In this document: positions 8,531 through 16,650 of the stretch, piece after piece | How the letters are laid out: each line of letters begins with the position of its first letter | Numbering within the stretch: position 1 is the stretch's first letter | Origin: an uncultured Bacteroidaceae bacterium | GTDB lineage: Bacteria; Bacteroidota; Bacteroidia; Bacteroidales; Bacteroidaceae | Direction: 5' to 3' | DNA length: 38,026 bases | Assembly (NCBI GenBank): GCA_905236985.1 | Contig: CAJORF010000018.1 | Coordinates: 1-38,026, forward strand | Notes under the pieces: generated by a model | Database searches by the model: none | The model's input: only the letters and a program-made list of their open reading frames with translations | What the model was told of the DNA's origin: nothing | Position numbers and translations under genes: made by a program

Positions 8531-8991
8531 AAAGACAAGAGTTAATTGTGTCTGCCCTCGATCACGGCACAGTCATCGACCATATCCCCTGCGACCGCCT
8601 CTTTGAGGTCATCAACCTGCTGCATCTCGAACAGATGAGCAGCAAGGTCACGATTGGCTACAACCTCAAGTCGCACAAAATGGGAACGAAGAGTATTATT
8701 AAGATTGCTGACCGCTTCTTCACCGACGAGGAGCTCAACCAGCTCTCCGTGGTGGCTCCCAACGTCACGCTCGTCATCATACGCGATTATGAAGTGGTTG
8801 AGAAACGACCGGTCATGCTGCCCGATGAGCTTCACGGCATCGTCCATTGCGACAACCCCAAGTGCATCACCAACAACGAACCTATGGCTACCCATTTCCA
8901 TGTCGTTGACAAGGAACGTGGTGTGATTCGTTGCCACTATTGCAACCACGAACAAGATATAAGAAAAGTGAAACTAAGACCCACCCCCTAA
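8527..8991 (+). CDS. pyrI: Aspartate carbamoyltransferase, regulatory chain
   Basis: PyrI is the allosteric zinc-binding subunit that assembles with PyrB and senses nucleotides. The 154 residues hold the N-terminal nucleotide-binding domain ([14 protein letters not shown], then [16 protein letters not shown]) and a C-terminal zinc domain with CDNPKC and CHYC, giving the four expected cysteines. It starts in the ATGA overlap with pyrB. The last residues (RPTP) and the TAA stop lie inside the left arm of a palindromic repeat at 8977, so the natural C-terminus appears to have been replaced by repeat sequence. The zinc site is intact, so function should be kept. Confidence 0.97.
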   Translation: MKRQELIVSALDHGTVIDHIPCDRLFEVINLLHLEQMSSKVTIGYNLKSHKMGTKSIIKIADRFFTDEELNQLSVVAPNVTLVIIRDYEVVEKRPVMLPDELHGIVHCDNPKCITNNEPMATHFHVVDKERGVIRCHYCNHEQDIRKVKLRPTP

Positions 8992-9139
8992 CCCCTCCCG
9001 TGATGGAGGGGAGACCCTGAGGATTGGATTTCAAAATATTAAGAATAAATAATAACCAACAACTTCTAACAGATGACCCTATAAGCCCTCTACTCGTCAG
9101 CTATTCCCCTCCATTACGGGAGGGGTTGGGGGTGGGTCT
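8977..9139. repeat. Composite palindromic element with 36-nt inverted arms (copy A)
   Basis: The left arm (8977-9012, beginning AGACCCACCCCC) and the right arm (9105-9139, ending GGGGGTGGGTCT) are inverted copies with one mismatch and one 1-nt gap. Each arm folds into its own hairpin, CCCCTCC/GGAGGGG with a 6-nt loop. About 92 nt of AT-rich DNA with no ORF lie between. The element fills the pyrI-glyA spacer, reaches 15 nt into pyrI and ends 6 nt before the glyA ATG. Related elements are at 17675, 26943 and 33637. As RNA the arms could act as a terminator or stability hairpin. Confidence 0.85.
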
Positions 9140-9145
9140 ATTAAC

Positions 9146-10426
9146 ATGAAACGAGACAACACCATTTTCGAGCTCATCCAAGAGGAGCGTGCCCGTCAGG
9201 AGCGCGGCATAGAGCTCATCGCATCCGAGAACTTCGTCAGCCCGCAGGTCATGGAGGCCATGGGCTCACCACTCACTAACAAATATGCTGAAGGCTATCC
9301 TGGCCATCGCTACTACGGCGGCTGTCAGGTCGTTGATAAGGTGGAACAACTCGCCATCGATCGCGTCTGCGAGCTCTTCGACGCTGAATATGCCAACGTG
9401 CAGCCCCACTCTGGTGCACAGGCTAATGCCGCAGTCTTCCTGGCCTGCCTGAATCCGGGTGACACCTTCATGGGATTGAACCTCGACCACGGCGGCCACC
9501 TCAGCCACGGCTCACTCGTCAATACCTCTGGTATCATCTATCGTCCAGTCGGTTACAACCTGAACAAGGAAACGGGTCGCGTCGATTACGACGAGATGGA
9601 AGCCCTTGCCCTCGAACACAAGCCCAAGCTCATCATTGGTGGTGGCTCGGCCTACAGCCGCGAGTGGGACTACAAACGTATGCGCGAGATTGCCGACAAG
9701 GTAGGTGCTATCTTCATGGTCGATATGGCTCATCCCGCAGGCCTCATTGCTGCGGGTTTGCTTGACAACCCGCTCAAGTATGCCCACATCGTTACCTCCA
9801 CGACCCACAAGACCCTTCGCGGTCCGCGCGGCGGTATCATTCTCATGGGCAAGGACTTCGAAAACCCGTGGGGCAAGAAGACTCCGAAGGGCGTCGTGAA
9901 GATGATGTCAGCCCTCTTGAACAGTGCCGTCTTCCCTGGCATTCAAGGCGGTCCACTGGAACACGTCATCGCAGCCAAGGCCGTAGCTTTCGGTGAAGCC
10001 CTCACCCCCGAGTTCAAGGAATGGGCGGCTCAGGTCAAGAAAAACGCTGCCGCCCTTGCCGCTGAGCTCATCAAACGCGGTTTCGACATCGTCAGCGGAG
10101 GCACCGACAACCACTCCATGCTCGTTGATCTACGCTCGAAATATCCCGATCTGACAGGTAAAGTGGCTGAGAATGCTCTCGTAGCAGCTGACATCACAGT
10201 GAACAAGAACATGGTTCCCTTTGACAGTCGCAGTGCTTTCCAGACTTCTGGTATTCGCCTCGGTACGCCCGCCATTACCACGCGCGGTGCCAAGGAAGAC
10301 CTCATGGTGAAGATTGCCGAACTCATCGAGCGCGTACTCAACGACCCCGAGAACGAAGCTGTCATTGCAGCTGTCCGCGCCGAAGTCAACGAGATCATGA
10401 AAAGCTATCCGCTCTTTGCCTATTGA
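9146..10426 (+). CDS. glyA: Serine hydroxymethyltransferase
   Basis: This PLP enzyme interconverts serine and glycine and supplies one-carbon units as 5,10-methylene-tetrahydrofolate. At 426 residues it has the usual length. Visible signatures are [57 protein letters not shown] and the PLP-lysine motif [29 protein letters not shown] near the C-terminus is also typical. The ATG lies 6 nt beyond the end of palindromic element A. No TAnnTTTG promoter is visible in the spacer, so expression may come from the pyrB promoter or from a promoter not recognised here. A strong terminator follows. Confidence 0.98.
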   Translation: MKRDNTIFELIQEERARQERGIELIASENFVSPQVMEAMGSPLTNKYAEGYPGHRYYGGCQVVDKVEQLAIDRVCELFDAEYANVQPHSGAQANAAVFLACLNPGDTFMGLNLDHGGHLSHGSLVNTSGIIYRPVGYNLNKETGRVDYDEMEALALEHKPKLIIGGGSAYSREWDYKRMREIADKVGAIFMVDMAHPAGLIAAGLLDNPLKYAHIVTSTTHKTLRGPRGGIILMGKDFENPWGKKTPKGVVKMMSALLNSAVFPGIQGGPLEHVIAAKAVAFGEALTPEFKEWAAQVKKNAAALAAELIKRGFDIVSGGTDNHSMLVDLRSKYPDLTGKVAENALVAADITVNKNMVPFDSRSAFQTSGIRLGTPAITTRGAKEDLMVKIAELIERVLNDPENEAVIAAVRAEVNEIMKSYPLFAY

Positions 10427-10477
10427 TCTCCATCGGCTGTCGATACCCCCTGTTGAATTCTTATATTTCCCTATCTC

Positions 10478-10512
10478 AAAACGCGAGTACGCCTATGTGT
10501 ATTCGCGTTTTT
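10478..10512 (+). terminator. Rho-independent terminator after glyA
   Basis: AAAACGCGAGTAC pairs with GTATTCGCGTTTT (one G-U pair) across an 8-nt loop and runs into a T-rich tract. It lies about 50 nt after the glyA stop. The rest of this 235-nt spacer holds only the next promoter. Confidence 0.75.
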
Positions 10513-10610
10513 CCTTATGTGTTTTTGCTATTTCACGTATCTGTATGCGTCATTTCGTTGCAAAAACATAAAATATTGGTGTCGGAGCATCATCTTTTGA
10601 GAGTTTTTTG

Positions 10611-10618
10611 TAACTTTG
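10611..10618 (+). promoter_or_regulatory. -7 element for the nucleoside transporter gene
   Basis: TAACTTTG followed by CACCG, preceded by a T-tract, matches TAnnTTTG. The predicted leader is about 40 nt and A-rich just before the ATG at 10662. No convincing -33 element is present. Confidence 0.6.
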
Positions 10619-10661
10619 CACCGTCTTTATGTATAAACAACAACAATAAAAAGTATAAGTT

Positions 10662-11951
10662 ATGAATCTGAAGATTAGACTGACTATTCTCAACTTCATT
10701 GAGTTCGCCGTTTGGGGTGCTTACCTCACTTCCATGGGCACTTATCTTGCTGGCGTGGGACTGGCTTCGCACATTGGTTGGTTCTACTCCGTGCAGGGCA
10801 TCGTGAGCATTTTTATGCCGGCACTGATGGGCATTGTCGCCGACCGTTGGATGGAAGGTCAGAAGGTATTGAGTATGTGCCATGCCATCGCCGGCCTCTT
10901 CATGATTGGTGCTTCTGCCTACGCCTATCAGGCAGGCGATGCAGTGCAGTTTGGTCCGCTCTTTGCGCTCTACACGATGTCAGTGGCGTTCTTCATGCCG
11001 ACGATTGCTCTGGGCTATTCCGTGGCCTACGCTGCTTTGGAAGCAGCGGGTTTAGACTCCGTGAAAGCCTTCCCGCCCATCCGCGTTTGGGGCACTGTAG
11101 GTTTCATCGTCACGATGTGGGTCGTGGATCTCAGCGGCTTACAACCCACACCTGGTCAGTGGATGGTCAGCGGCTGTTTGAGCCTCGTGATGGCAGCCTA
11201 TTCGCTGACGATGCCTCGCATGAAAGTACAAAAAGGTGGAGCGAAAAAATCTCTCGCAGAAGCACTTGGTCTCAACGCATTCAAGCTTTTCTTGAATCCA
11301 CGCATGGCGATGTTCTTCATCTTTGCTATGCTCTTAGGCGTGTGCCTGCAAATTACCAACGGTTTCGCCAATCCCTTCATCACGAGCTTTGGAGCCATTC
11401 CTGAGTATGCTGATACCTTTGGTGTCCAGCACGCCAATATCCTCATTTCCTTGTCGCAGATGAGTGAGACGCTTTGCATCCTGCTCATCCCTTTCTTCCT
11501 CTCGCGTTTCGGCATCAAGAAGGTCGTGCTCATTGCCTTGCTGGCTTGGGTGATGCGCTTTGCCTTCTTTGGTTTGGGTAATCCCGGCAGCGGCGTATGG
11601 CTCTTCATCCTCTCGATGCTCGTCTATGGCGTAGCCTTCGACTTCTTCAATATCTCAGGCTCACTATTTGTGAATCAGGAGACCGATGAGAGCATCCGCT
11701 CCAGTGCACAGGGCTTGTTTATGATGATGACCAACGGCCTCGGCGCTTTCATTGGTACGATCATTGCCCAGCAGATCATTAACCACTATGTCTTCTTCCC
11801 GCAGGCCGCAGGTGCTACTGGTGCCGAGACCATCGAGGGTTGGCAGACCTGTTGGTACATCTTCGCCACCTACGCCCTCGTCGTTGCCATCCTCTTTGCC
11901 CTTCTCTTCAAAGATGGCAAGAAACCCGATGCTTCAGCTATTACTCACTAA
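10662..11951 (+). CDS. Nucleoside:H+ symporter, NupG/XapB-type major facilitator
   Basis: This 429-residue inner-membrane protein has about 12 hydrophobic segments. The start MNLKIRLTILNFIEFAVWGA and the segment GMGTYL-like YLTSMGTYLAG match the NHS family (nucleoside permeases NupG and XapB), which import nucleosides with protons. PIRVWGTVGFI and DRWMEGQKVLS after the second helix are also typical. Substrate specificity cannot be read from the sequence. It has its own promoter and is followed closely by the bifunctional-nuclease gene (12 nt spacing), so the next two genes may share its transcript. Confidence 0.9.
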   Translation: MNLKIRLTILNFIEFAVWGAYLTSMGTYLAGVGLASHIGWFYSVQGIVSIFMPALMGIVADRWMEGQKVLSMCHAIAGLFMIGASAYAYQAGDAVQFGPLFALYTMSVAFFMPTIALGYSVAYAALEAAGLDSVKAFPPIRVWGTVGFIVTMWVVDLSGLQPTPGQWMVSGCLSLVMAAYSLTMPRMKVQKGGAKKSLAEALGLNAFKLFLNPRMAMFFIFAMLLGVCLQITNGFANPFITSFGAIPEYADTFGVQHANILISLSQMSETLCILLIPFFLSRFGIKKVVLIALLAWVMRFAFFGLGNPGSGVWLFILSMLVYGVAFDFFNISGSLFVNQETDESIRSSAQGLFMMMTNGLGAFIGTIIAQQIINHYVFFPQAAGATGAETIEGWQTCWYIFATYALVVAILFALLFKDGKKPDASAITH

Positions 11952-11963
11952 GTCTATTTGCCT

Positions 11964-12524
11964 ATGAATGAAATAGAAATGACGCTTCATGCCATAGCGG
12001 GCACACAGGATAGCGACCGTTCGATGCTGCTGTTGAAGGAGAAGAACGGCGAACGCATCCTGCCCATCATGATGTCCTCGCGCAGGGCTATGACGCTCAT
12101 GATGCGTTCGAAGTTCCCCATTCCAATGCCTCTGCCTGCCTCAGTGCCTGATGCGGCACTCATGGTGATGAGCAGTTTCGATGTGAGCATCTCCCGTATT
12201 GTCTTGACTCACATCCACAATGGCACCTTCTTCTGCCGCATCGTCGCTGAGCGCGAGGGCGAGGAGAAAACCATAGAGATGTGTCCTGCTACCGACGGTC
12301 TCATTCTGGCTGTAGATGCCCTTCGTCCCATTATGATTCAGGAGGATCTGCTGGAGGCGCAATATATGCATAAGACAGGCGAGAACTCCTTTGCCATCAA
12401 CATCAATCTCCTGACGCGCCAGATGCTCGAAGAGGCTTTGAAGCACGCCGTCGAGAGCGAAAACTACGAAGCAGCCTCGCACCTCCGCGATGAGCTGGCC
12501 AAGCGCTCCGAAAAGAAAGAATGA
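11964..12524 (+). CDS. Bifunctional nuclease domain protein with UVR motif
   Basis: The 186-residue protein has an N-terminal BFN/DUF151 domain (about 1-130), with the conserved RILPIMMSSRRAMTLMM region and the ATDGLILAVDALRPI segment. A C-terminal UvrB/UvrC-type motif follows (about 148-180, LEEALKHAVESENYEAASHL). BFN proteins have been linked to DNase/RNase activity in plants and Thermotoga; the cellular role in Bacteroidetes is not established. UVR motifs mediate contacts in UvrB/UvrC and in Clp regulators. A TTG at 11958 could extend the frame by two residues; ATG 11964 is preferred. Its stop overlaps the rsmE start (ATGA). Confidence 0.88.
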   Translation: MNEIEMTLHAIAGTQDSDRSMLLLKEKNGERILPIMMSSRRAMTLMMRSKFPIPMPLPASVPDAALMVMSSFDVSISRIVLTHIHNGTFFCRIVAEREGEEKTIEMCPATDGLILAVDALRPIMIQEDLLEAQYMHKTGENSFAININLLTRQMLEEALKHAVESENYEAASHLRDELAKRSEKKE

Positions 12525-13234
12525 AAGAACAACGTTTCTTTTATCACCCTACGCCCGAAAGTGGCGAACTGCCCAAGGAAGAGGCCCAGCACGCACTGCG
12601 TGTGTTGCGCCTACAGATGGGCGATGAACTGTTCCTCATGGACGGCTGTGGCACCTTCTATAATGCCATTATCACAGAGGCCGACAACCATCACTGCCGC
12701 TACCGCATCACAGAGCGTCTGCCGCAGCAGCCGGAATGGCAAGGCACGATTCATCTGGCCGTAGCACCCACAAAGAACATGGATCGCATCGAATGGCTCG
12801 TGGAGAAAGCCACAGAGGTAGGCTTCGACCGCCTCTCGCTCCTCGATTGCCGTTTCTCGGAGCGTCGCGTCGTGAAGAACGAACGTCTCGAGAAGATCAT
12901 CGTTTCGGCGGTGAAACAGAGCCGTAAAGCATGGATTCCTCAGCTCGATGAGATGATGCCCTTCCGCAAATTCATCACTCGCGACGACCTTCCCGCCCAG
13001 CGCTTCATAGCACATTGCTATACAGAAGATCCACCCCCTGCCTTTCTCCTCGACCTCCTCGCTCCCCACACCCCTGCTCTTGTCCTCATTGGTCCCGAGG
13101 GTGATTTCAGCATCGATGAGGTAAGAGAGGCCGAAGCCGCCGGTTTCCGCTCCATCTCCCTTGGCAACAGCCGCCTGCGCACAGAAACTGCCGCTCTCGT
13201 GGCCGTTCACATGATGCGCTTGGCCAATCGATAA
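12521..13234 (+). CDS. rsmE: 16S rRNA (uracil(1498)-N3)-methyltransferase
   Basis: RsmE is a SPOUT-class enzyme that methylates U1498 of 16S rRNA in the decoding region. The 237 residues contain a PUA-like N-terminal domain (EAQHALRVLRLQMGDELFLM) and the trefoil-knot domain. Signatures are KNMDRIEWLVEKATEVG, the PERRR-like region with SERRVVKNERLEKI, LIGPEGDFSIDEV and ISLGNSRLRTETAALVA. It overlaps the preceding gene by ATGA, indicating translational coupling. The next gene begins 22 nt downstream. Confidence 0.97.
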   Translation: MKEQRFFYHPTPESGELPKEEAQHALRVLRLQMGDELFLMDGCGTFYNAIITEADNHHCRYRITERLPQQPEWQGTIHLAVAPTKNMDRIEWLVEKATEVGFDRLSLLDCRFSERRVVKNERLEKIIVSAVKQSRKAWIPQLDEMMPFRKFITRDDLPAQRFIAHCYTEDPPPAFLLDLLAPHTPALVLIGPEGDFSIDEVREAEAAGFRSISLGNSRLRTETAALVAVHMMRLANR

Positions 13235-13256
13235 CTCTTCACTCTTCTTCCCGCCC

Positions 13257-14708
13257 ATGTCCACAAAAAACAGAACAATACTTATCGCTCTTATTGGAGC
13301 TGTTGCTGCTGCCGTTGGCTCTTATTTATTCCTGCGCAGTTCTTCGACGGCCTATCTCAATGCCCTGCCAAAGGATGCAATGGCGCTGGCTCGTCTTGAT
13401 ATCAAGACCTTGCTCGATGAGGCCAAGCTCACGAAAGAGGAGACGGCTGCACTCTTTCAACACTACTCGCTGCCCGAGGGCAACACCACCGACATAGGGC
13501 TTGACCTCTCGCAGCCCATCTATGGCTTTGCGGCCCAAGATGGCAATTTCGGCCTGCTTGCTGCCGTTGCTGATGCCGATGACTTCACCGCTTTCTGTGA
13601 AGGTCTGGCGGCTAAAGGTCATGCCTCCGCCGTGACGCGCCAGCGCGGCTATTCATGGGTCGTCGTTGAAGAGAAATGGCTTATGGCTTTCGACGATGAG
13701 AAAGCGGTGGCGATGGGACCTGCCGTAGGTGCAGCCCAAGACCAGCTCCGCACCCTCATCGCACAGCTGATGCAACAGGACAACGACGAGGGAGCTTTGG
13801 ACTCAGACCTGTATCGGCTCTTGGGTACGAAGGACGAGCCCGTCGTGGCTGCGGTGAAGCCCGAACTGCTGCCTGACGATGTCCTCGGAGCGTTGCGTTC
13901 GATCCGTCTAAAGACCTCGGCACAAGGCTTGTATCGTTTGACAATAGATCCCGATGACAACGAGCTTGAGGTGGACCTTGACATCGTTACCAATGACGAG
14001 GAGGTGAAGGCAGAGCTGAAGAAGTTGAACACGCTTATGCGGCCTATCGATGGTCACTTGGCCGACAAAACCCACGCCGATCATGCCATTTGGCTGTCTT
14101 TCAACACGCAAGGTAAGGAGCTGCTGAAGCTGTTGCGTTCGGAACCCTCCATTCGCACAGCACTGTTGACGCTGAACCTTGTGGTTGATGTCGATCGTAT
14201 GATAGAGGCTATCGATGGTGATGTAGCGCTGGAAGTGACCTCTGCCAAGGCTATACCCGAAGGCGAGAACGTTCGCTTCAACTTCGATTTCAAGAACATC
14301 TCCCTGTTGGCGCAGGTGGCCAATACCGATTTCCTCAGCGGTGCCACGTCGTGGGGCAACGCCTTCATCGGCGTCAAGGCCCTTGGCGCTACGGAATATG
14401 TCGTGAATATCGAACCTATGCCCATTCACTTTGGCGTCAAGGATAAGACATTGTATGTGGGCTCCCAGCGTGGAATCGTCACCGAAGGCAATGCCTACCT
14501 TCGCGAGCAGCACAGCGATATCAAGGATGCCCGTTTCTATGCTACGTTGAACCTCACATCGATTCCCCTCGAACCCATCTCCATTCTCTCGCAGATCTAC
14601 CCCGACCTCAACCGTCTGGATGTCAAGATGGAGGATGCTGGCGAGTTCACCTTCACCCTCAAAGTCTCCGAAAACACCAACATCCTCCGGGCTTTACTGA
14701 AGCTTTGA
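13257..14708 (+). CDS. Membrane-anchored protein of unknown function (DUF4836-like)
   Basis: The 483-residue protein has an N-terminal hydrophobic segment (about 8-26, ILIALIGAVAAAVGSYLFL) that could be a signal anchor, and no lipobox cysteine. The rest is predicted to be extracytoplasmic. AYLNALPKDAMALARLDIKTLLDEA and the later alternating hydrophobic pattern resemble the Bacteroidales DUF4836 family, whose function is unknown; this is recognition by eye. The later sections (VRFNFDFKNISLLAQVANTD, then LYVGSQRG) suggest repeated beta-rich domains. It sits between rsmE and an ABC transporter on the same strand. Confidence 0.6.
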   Translation: MSTKNRTILIALIGAVAAAVGSYLFLRSSSTAYLNALPKDAMALARLDIKTLLDEAKLTKEETAALFQHYSLPEGNTTDIGLDLSQPIYGFAAQDGNFGLLAAVADADDFTAFCEGLAAKGHASAVTRQRGYSWVVVEEKWLMAFDDEKAVAMGPAVGAAQDQLRTLIAQLMQQDNDEGALDSDLYRLLGTKDEPVVAAVKPELLPDDVLGALRSIRLKTSAQGLYRLTIDPDDNELEVDLDIVTNDEEVKAELKKLNTLMRPIDGHLADKTHADHAIWLSFNTQGKELLKLLRSEPSIRTALLTLNLVVDVDRMIEAIDGDVALEVTSAKAIPEGENVRFNFDFKNISLLAQVANTDFLSGATSWGNAFIGVKALGATEYVVNIEPMPIHFGVKDKTLYVGSQRGIVTEGNAYLREQHSDIKDARFYATLNLTSIPLEPISILSQIYPDLNRLDVKMEDAGEFTFTLKVSENTNILRALLKL

Positions 14709-14782
14709 AGGTGTAAAGGTGTTCGAGTTTCAAGTTTCTGCTTTCATGTATCAAATGTAATCTTGAATTTTCACTTTTCACA

Positions 14783-15427
14783 TTGAATACCATCACTCTC
14801 CACCATACCCTTCCGCGCGTCTTTCGCGGACGAACAGATATCCAGTCCGATATCTGGCAACAGGAAGTCACTTTTGAGCGAGGCCATCTCTATCTGATAG
14901 AAGCGGTCTCAGGCACAGGCAAATCATCGCTCTGCAGCTATCTCGTCGGCTATCGCGGCGACTACGAAGGCACCATGTGCTTCGACGGTCGCAACATCCG
15001 CGAGCTCTGCACATACGACTGGACGACGCTTCGGCAGCGTTCGCTCAGCACGATGTTCCAAGAGCTGCGCGTCTTTCCCGAACTGACTGCCTGGGAAAAT
15101 GTGCTGGTCAAGAATCAGCTCACGCGCTTCAAGACCGAAGCCGAGATTGCCGCTTATTTTGAAACCCTCGGCATCGCCGAGAAGCGCGAGACGCGACTCG
15201 GACACCTGAGCTACGGACAGCAGCAGCGTGTAGCACTCATCCGCGCCCTCTGTCAGCCATTTGATTTCTTGTTGGCCGACGAACCTGTCAGTCATCTCGA
15301 TGCCGAGAACACACGCATTATGGGTGAGCTGATGATGGCCGAGGCACAGCGTCAGGGTGCTGGTATCATCATCACGAGCATTGGTCATCACATGGATTTA
15401 CCCTACGAAAAAGTCTTTAAGCTATGA
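14783..15427 (+). CDS. ABC transporter ATP-binding protein (LolD/MacB-like)
   Basis: The 214-residue nucleotide-binding subunit has Walker A AVSGTGKSS (about 43-51), in which the first glycine of GxxGxGKS is alanine. It also has a Q-loop region (MFQELRVFPELTAWENV), signature LSYGQQQRVALIRAL, Walker B FLLADEP with D-loop SHLD, and a switch histidine near SIGHH. It belongs with the permease that overlaps its stop (ATGA). No ATG exists in frame upstream before a stop at 14714, so translation probably starts at TTG 14783, which is rare. The product is short but contains all motifs. The substrate is unknown; the closest pattern is lipoprotein-release or MacB-type export. Confidence 0.85.
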   Translation: MNTITLHHTLPRVFRGRTDIQSDIWQQEVTFERGHLYLIEAVSGTGKSSLCSYLVGYRGDYEGTMCFDGRNIRELCTYDWTTLRQRSLSTMFQELRVFPELTAWENVLVKNQLTRFKTEAEIAAYFETLGIAEKRETRLGHLSYGQQQRVALIRALCQPFDFLLADEPVSHLDAENTRIMGELMMAEAQRQGAGIIITSIGHHMDLPYEKVFKL

Positions 15428-16650
15428 AACTCATTTGGAAACTCCTTCGCCGCCATCTCAGCGTCGGCCAGCTCGTAGGCTTTTTCTTTGCCAACCTGCT
15501 CGGTATGCTCATCGTGCTGTTGTCCTTGCAGTTCTACGAGGACATCCTTCCTGCCTTCACTGGCGATGACGGTGTGATGAAGAACACCTATATCATTGTC
15601 TCCAAGCAAATTTCCGCCGTCACCACGATGCGTGGCGAGGCGCAGACGTTCACCGAGGCTGACATCCGCGACTTCGAGAGCCAGCGTTTCACCAAGCAGG
15701 TGGGCGCTTTCACCGCCTCGCAATATCAGGTCTATGGCTCGCTGTCGATGGGTGGTATGGGCATTGGCACGAATATGTTCTTCGAGAGCGTGCCGGACGA
15801 GTTTGTCGATAACAAATGGCCGACGGCGCGCGAGGGTGAAGTGCCAATCATCCTCCCACGTTCCTATCTCGCTCTCTACAATTTCGGCTTTGCACAGAGT
15901 CAGTCGCTCCCCAAGCTGTCCGAAGGCGTAGTCTCGATGATTCAGATGGATGTCCGGCTGCGTGGCGAGGGTGGGAGAGAGGTGAACCTCAAAGGACGCG
16001 TCGTCGCCTTCTCTACACGCTTGAACACGGTGCTTGTTCCCCTGTCCTTCATGCAGCGAATGAATCAGGAACTGGCTCCGAACGCTTCGTCAGCACCTAC
16101 GCGGCTCATCGTTGAAGTCAAGAATCCCACCGACGATGCCATCGCCGCTTATATTCAGGATCATGGCTACGAGTTAGAGAACGACACGCTCGATGCCGGA
16201 CGCGCCACGTATTTCCTGAAGGTCGTAGCGGGCATCGTGATGGCTGTGGGCCTGCTCATCAGTGCCCTCTCGTTCTACATCCTCATGCTCAGCATTTATC
16301 TCTTGGTGCAGAAGAATGCCGATAAGCTCCAGAATCTCTTGTTGATCGGCTACTCGCCCGCTCGCGTCTCGCGTCCCTACCAGTTGCTGACCATCGGTCT
16401 CAATGCCCTTGTGCTCCTCCTCTCCTTCATGCTTCTCTTCTGGATCAGAAGTCTATATTTGGAGCGTCTTTGGGAGATGTTTCCCACGCTCAGCGAAGGT
16501 TCCGTCACGATGACCATTCTCATCGGTTTCGCCCTCTTCGTCTTCGTTTCGTTTCTTAACATCGTTGTCATTCGCCGCAAAATCAACCGCCTCACTCCAC
16601 GCTTCAAGCGTTTGAAAGGAGGATTATACCGCACCATCAATGGTAAATAA
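15424..16650 (+). CDS. ABC transporter permease, FtsX/MacB/LolE-like
   Basis: The 408-residue membrane protein has one N-terminal helix (about 17-40), a large extracytoplasmic domain (about 41-265) and three C-terminal helices (about 267-295, 322-350 and 365-385). This is the layout of FtsX-superfamily permeases (MacB, LolC/E, FtsX), which transmit force across the membrane rather than form a classical channel. It overlaps the ATPase gene by ATGA. The following kinase gene starts 11 nt before its stop, so the three are likely co-translated. The substrate cannot be inferred. Confidence 0.85.
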   Translation: MKLIWKLLRRHLSVGQLVGFFFANLLGMLIVLLSLQFYEDILPAFTGDDGVMKNTYIIVSKQISAVTTMRGEAQTFTEADIRDFESQRFTKQVGAFTASQYQVYGSLSMGGMGIGTNMFFESVPDEFVDNKWPTAREGEVPIILPRSYLALYNFGFAQSQSLPKLSEGVVSMIQMDVRLRGEGGREVNLKGRVVAFSTRLNTVLVPLSFMQRMNQELAPNASSAPTRLIVEVKNPTDDAIAAYIQDHGYELENDTLDAGRATYFLKVVAGIVMAVGLLISALSFYILMLSIYLLVQKNADKLQNLLLIGYSPARVSRPYQLLTIGLNALVLLLSFMLLFWIRSLYLERLWEMFPTLSEGSVTMTILIGFALFVFVSFLNIVVIRRKINRLTPRFKRLKGGLYRTINGK

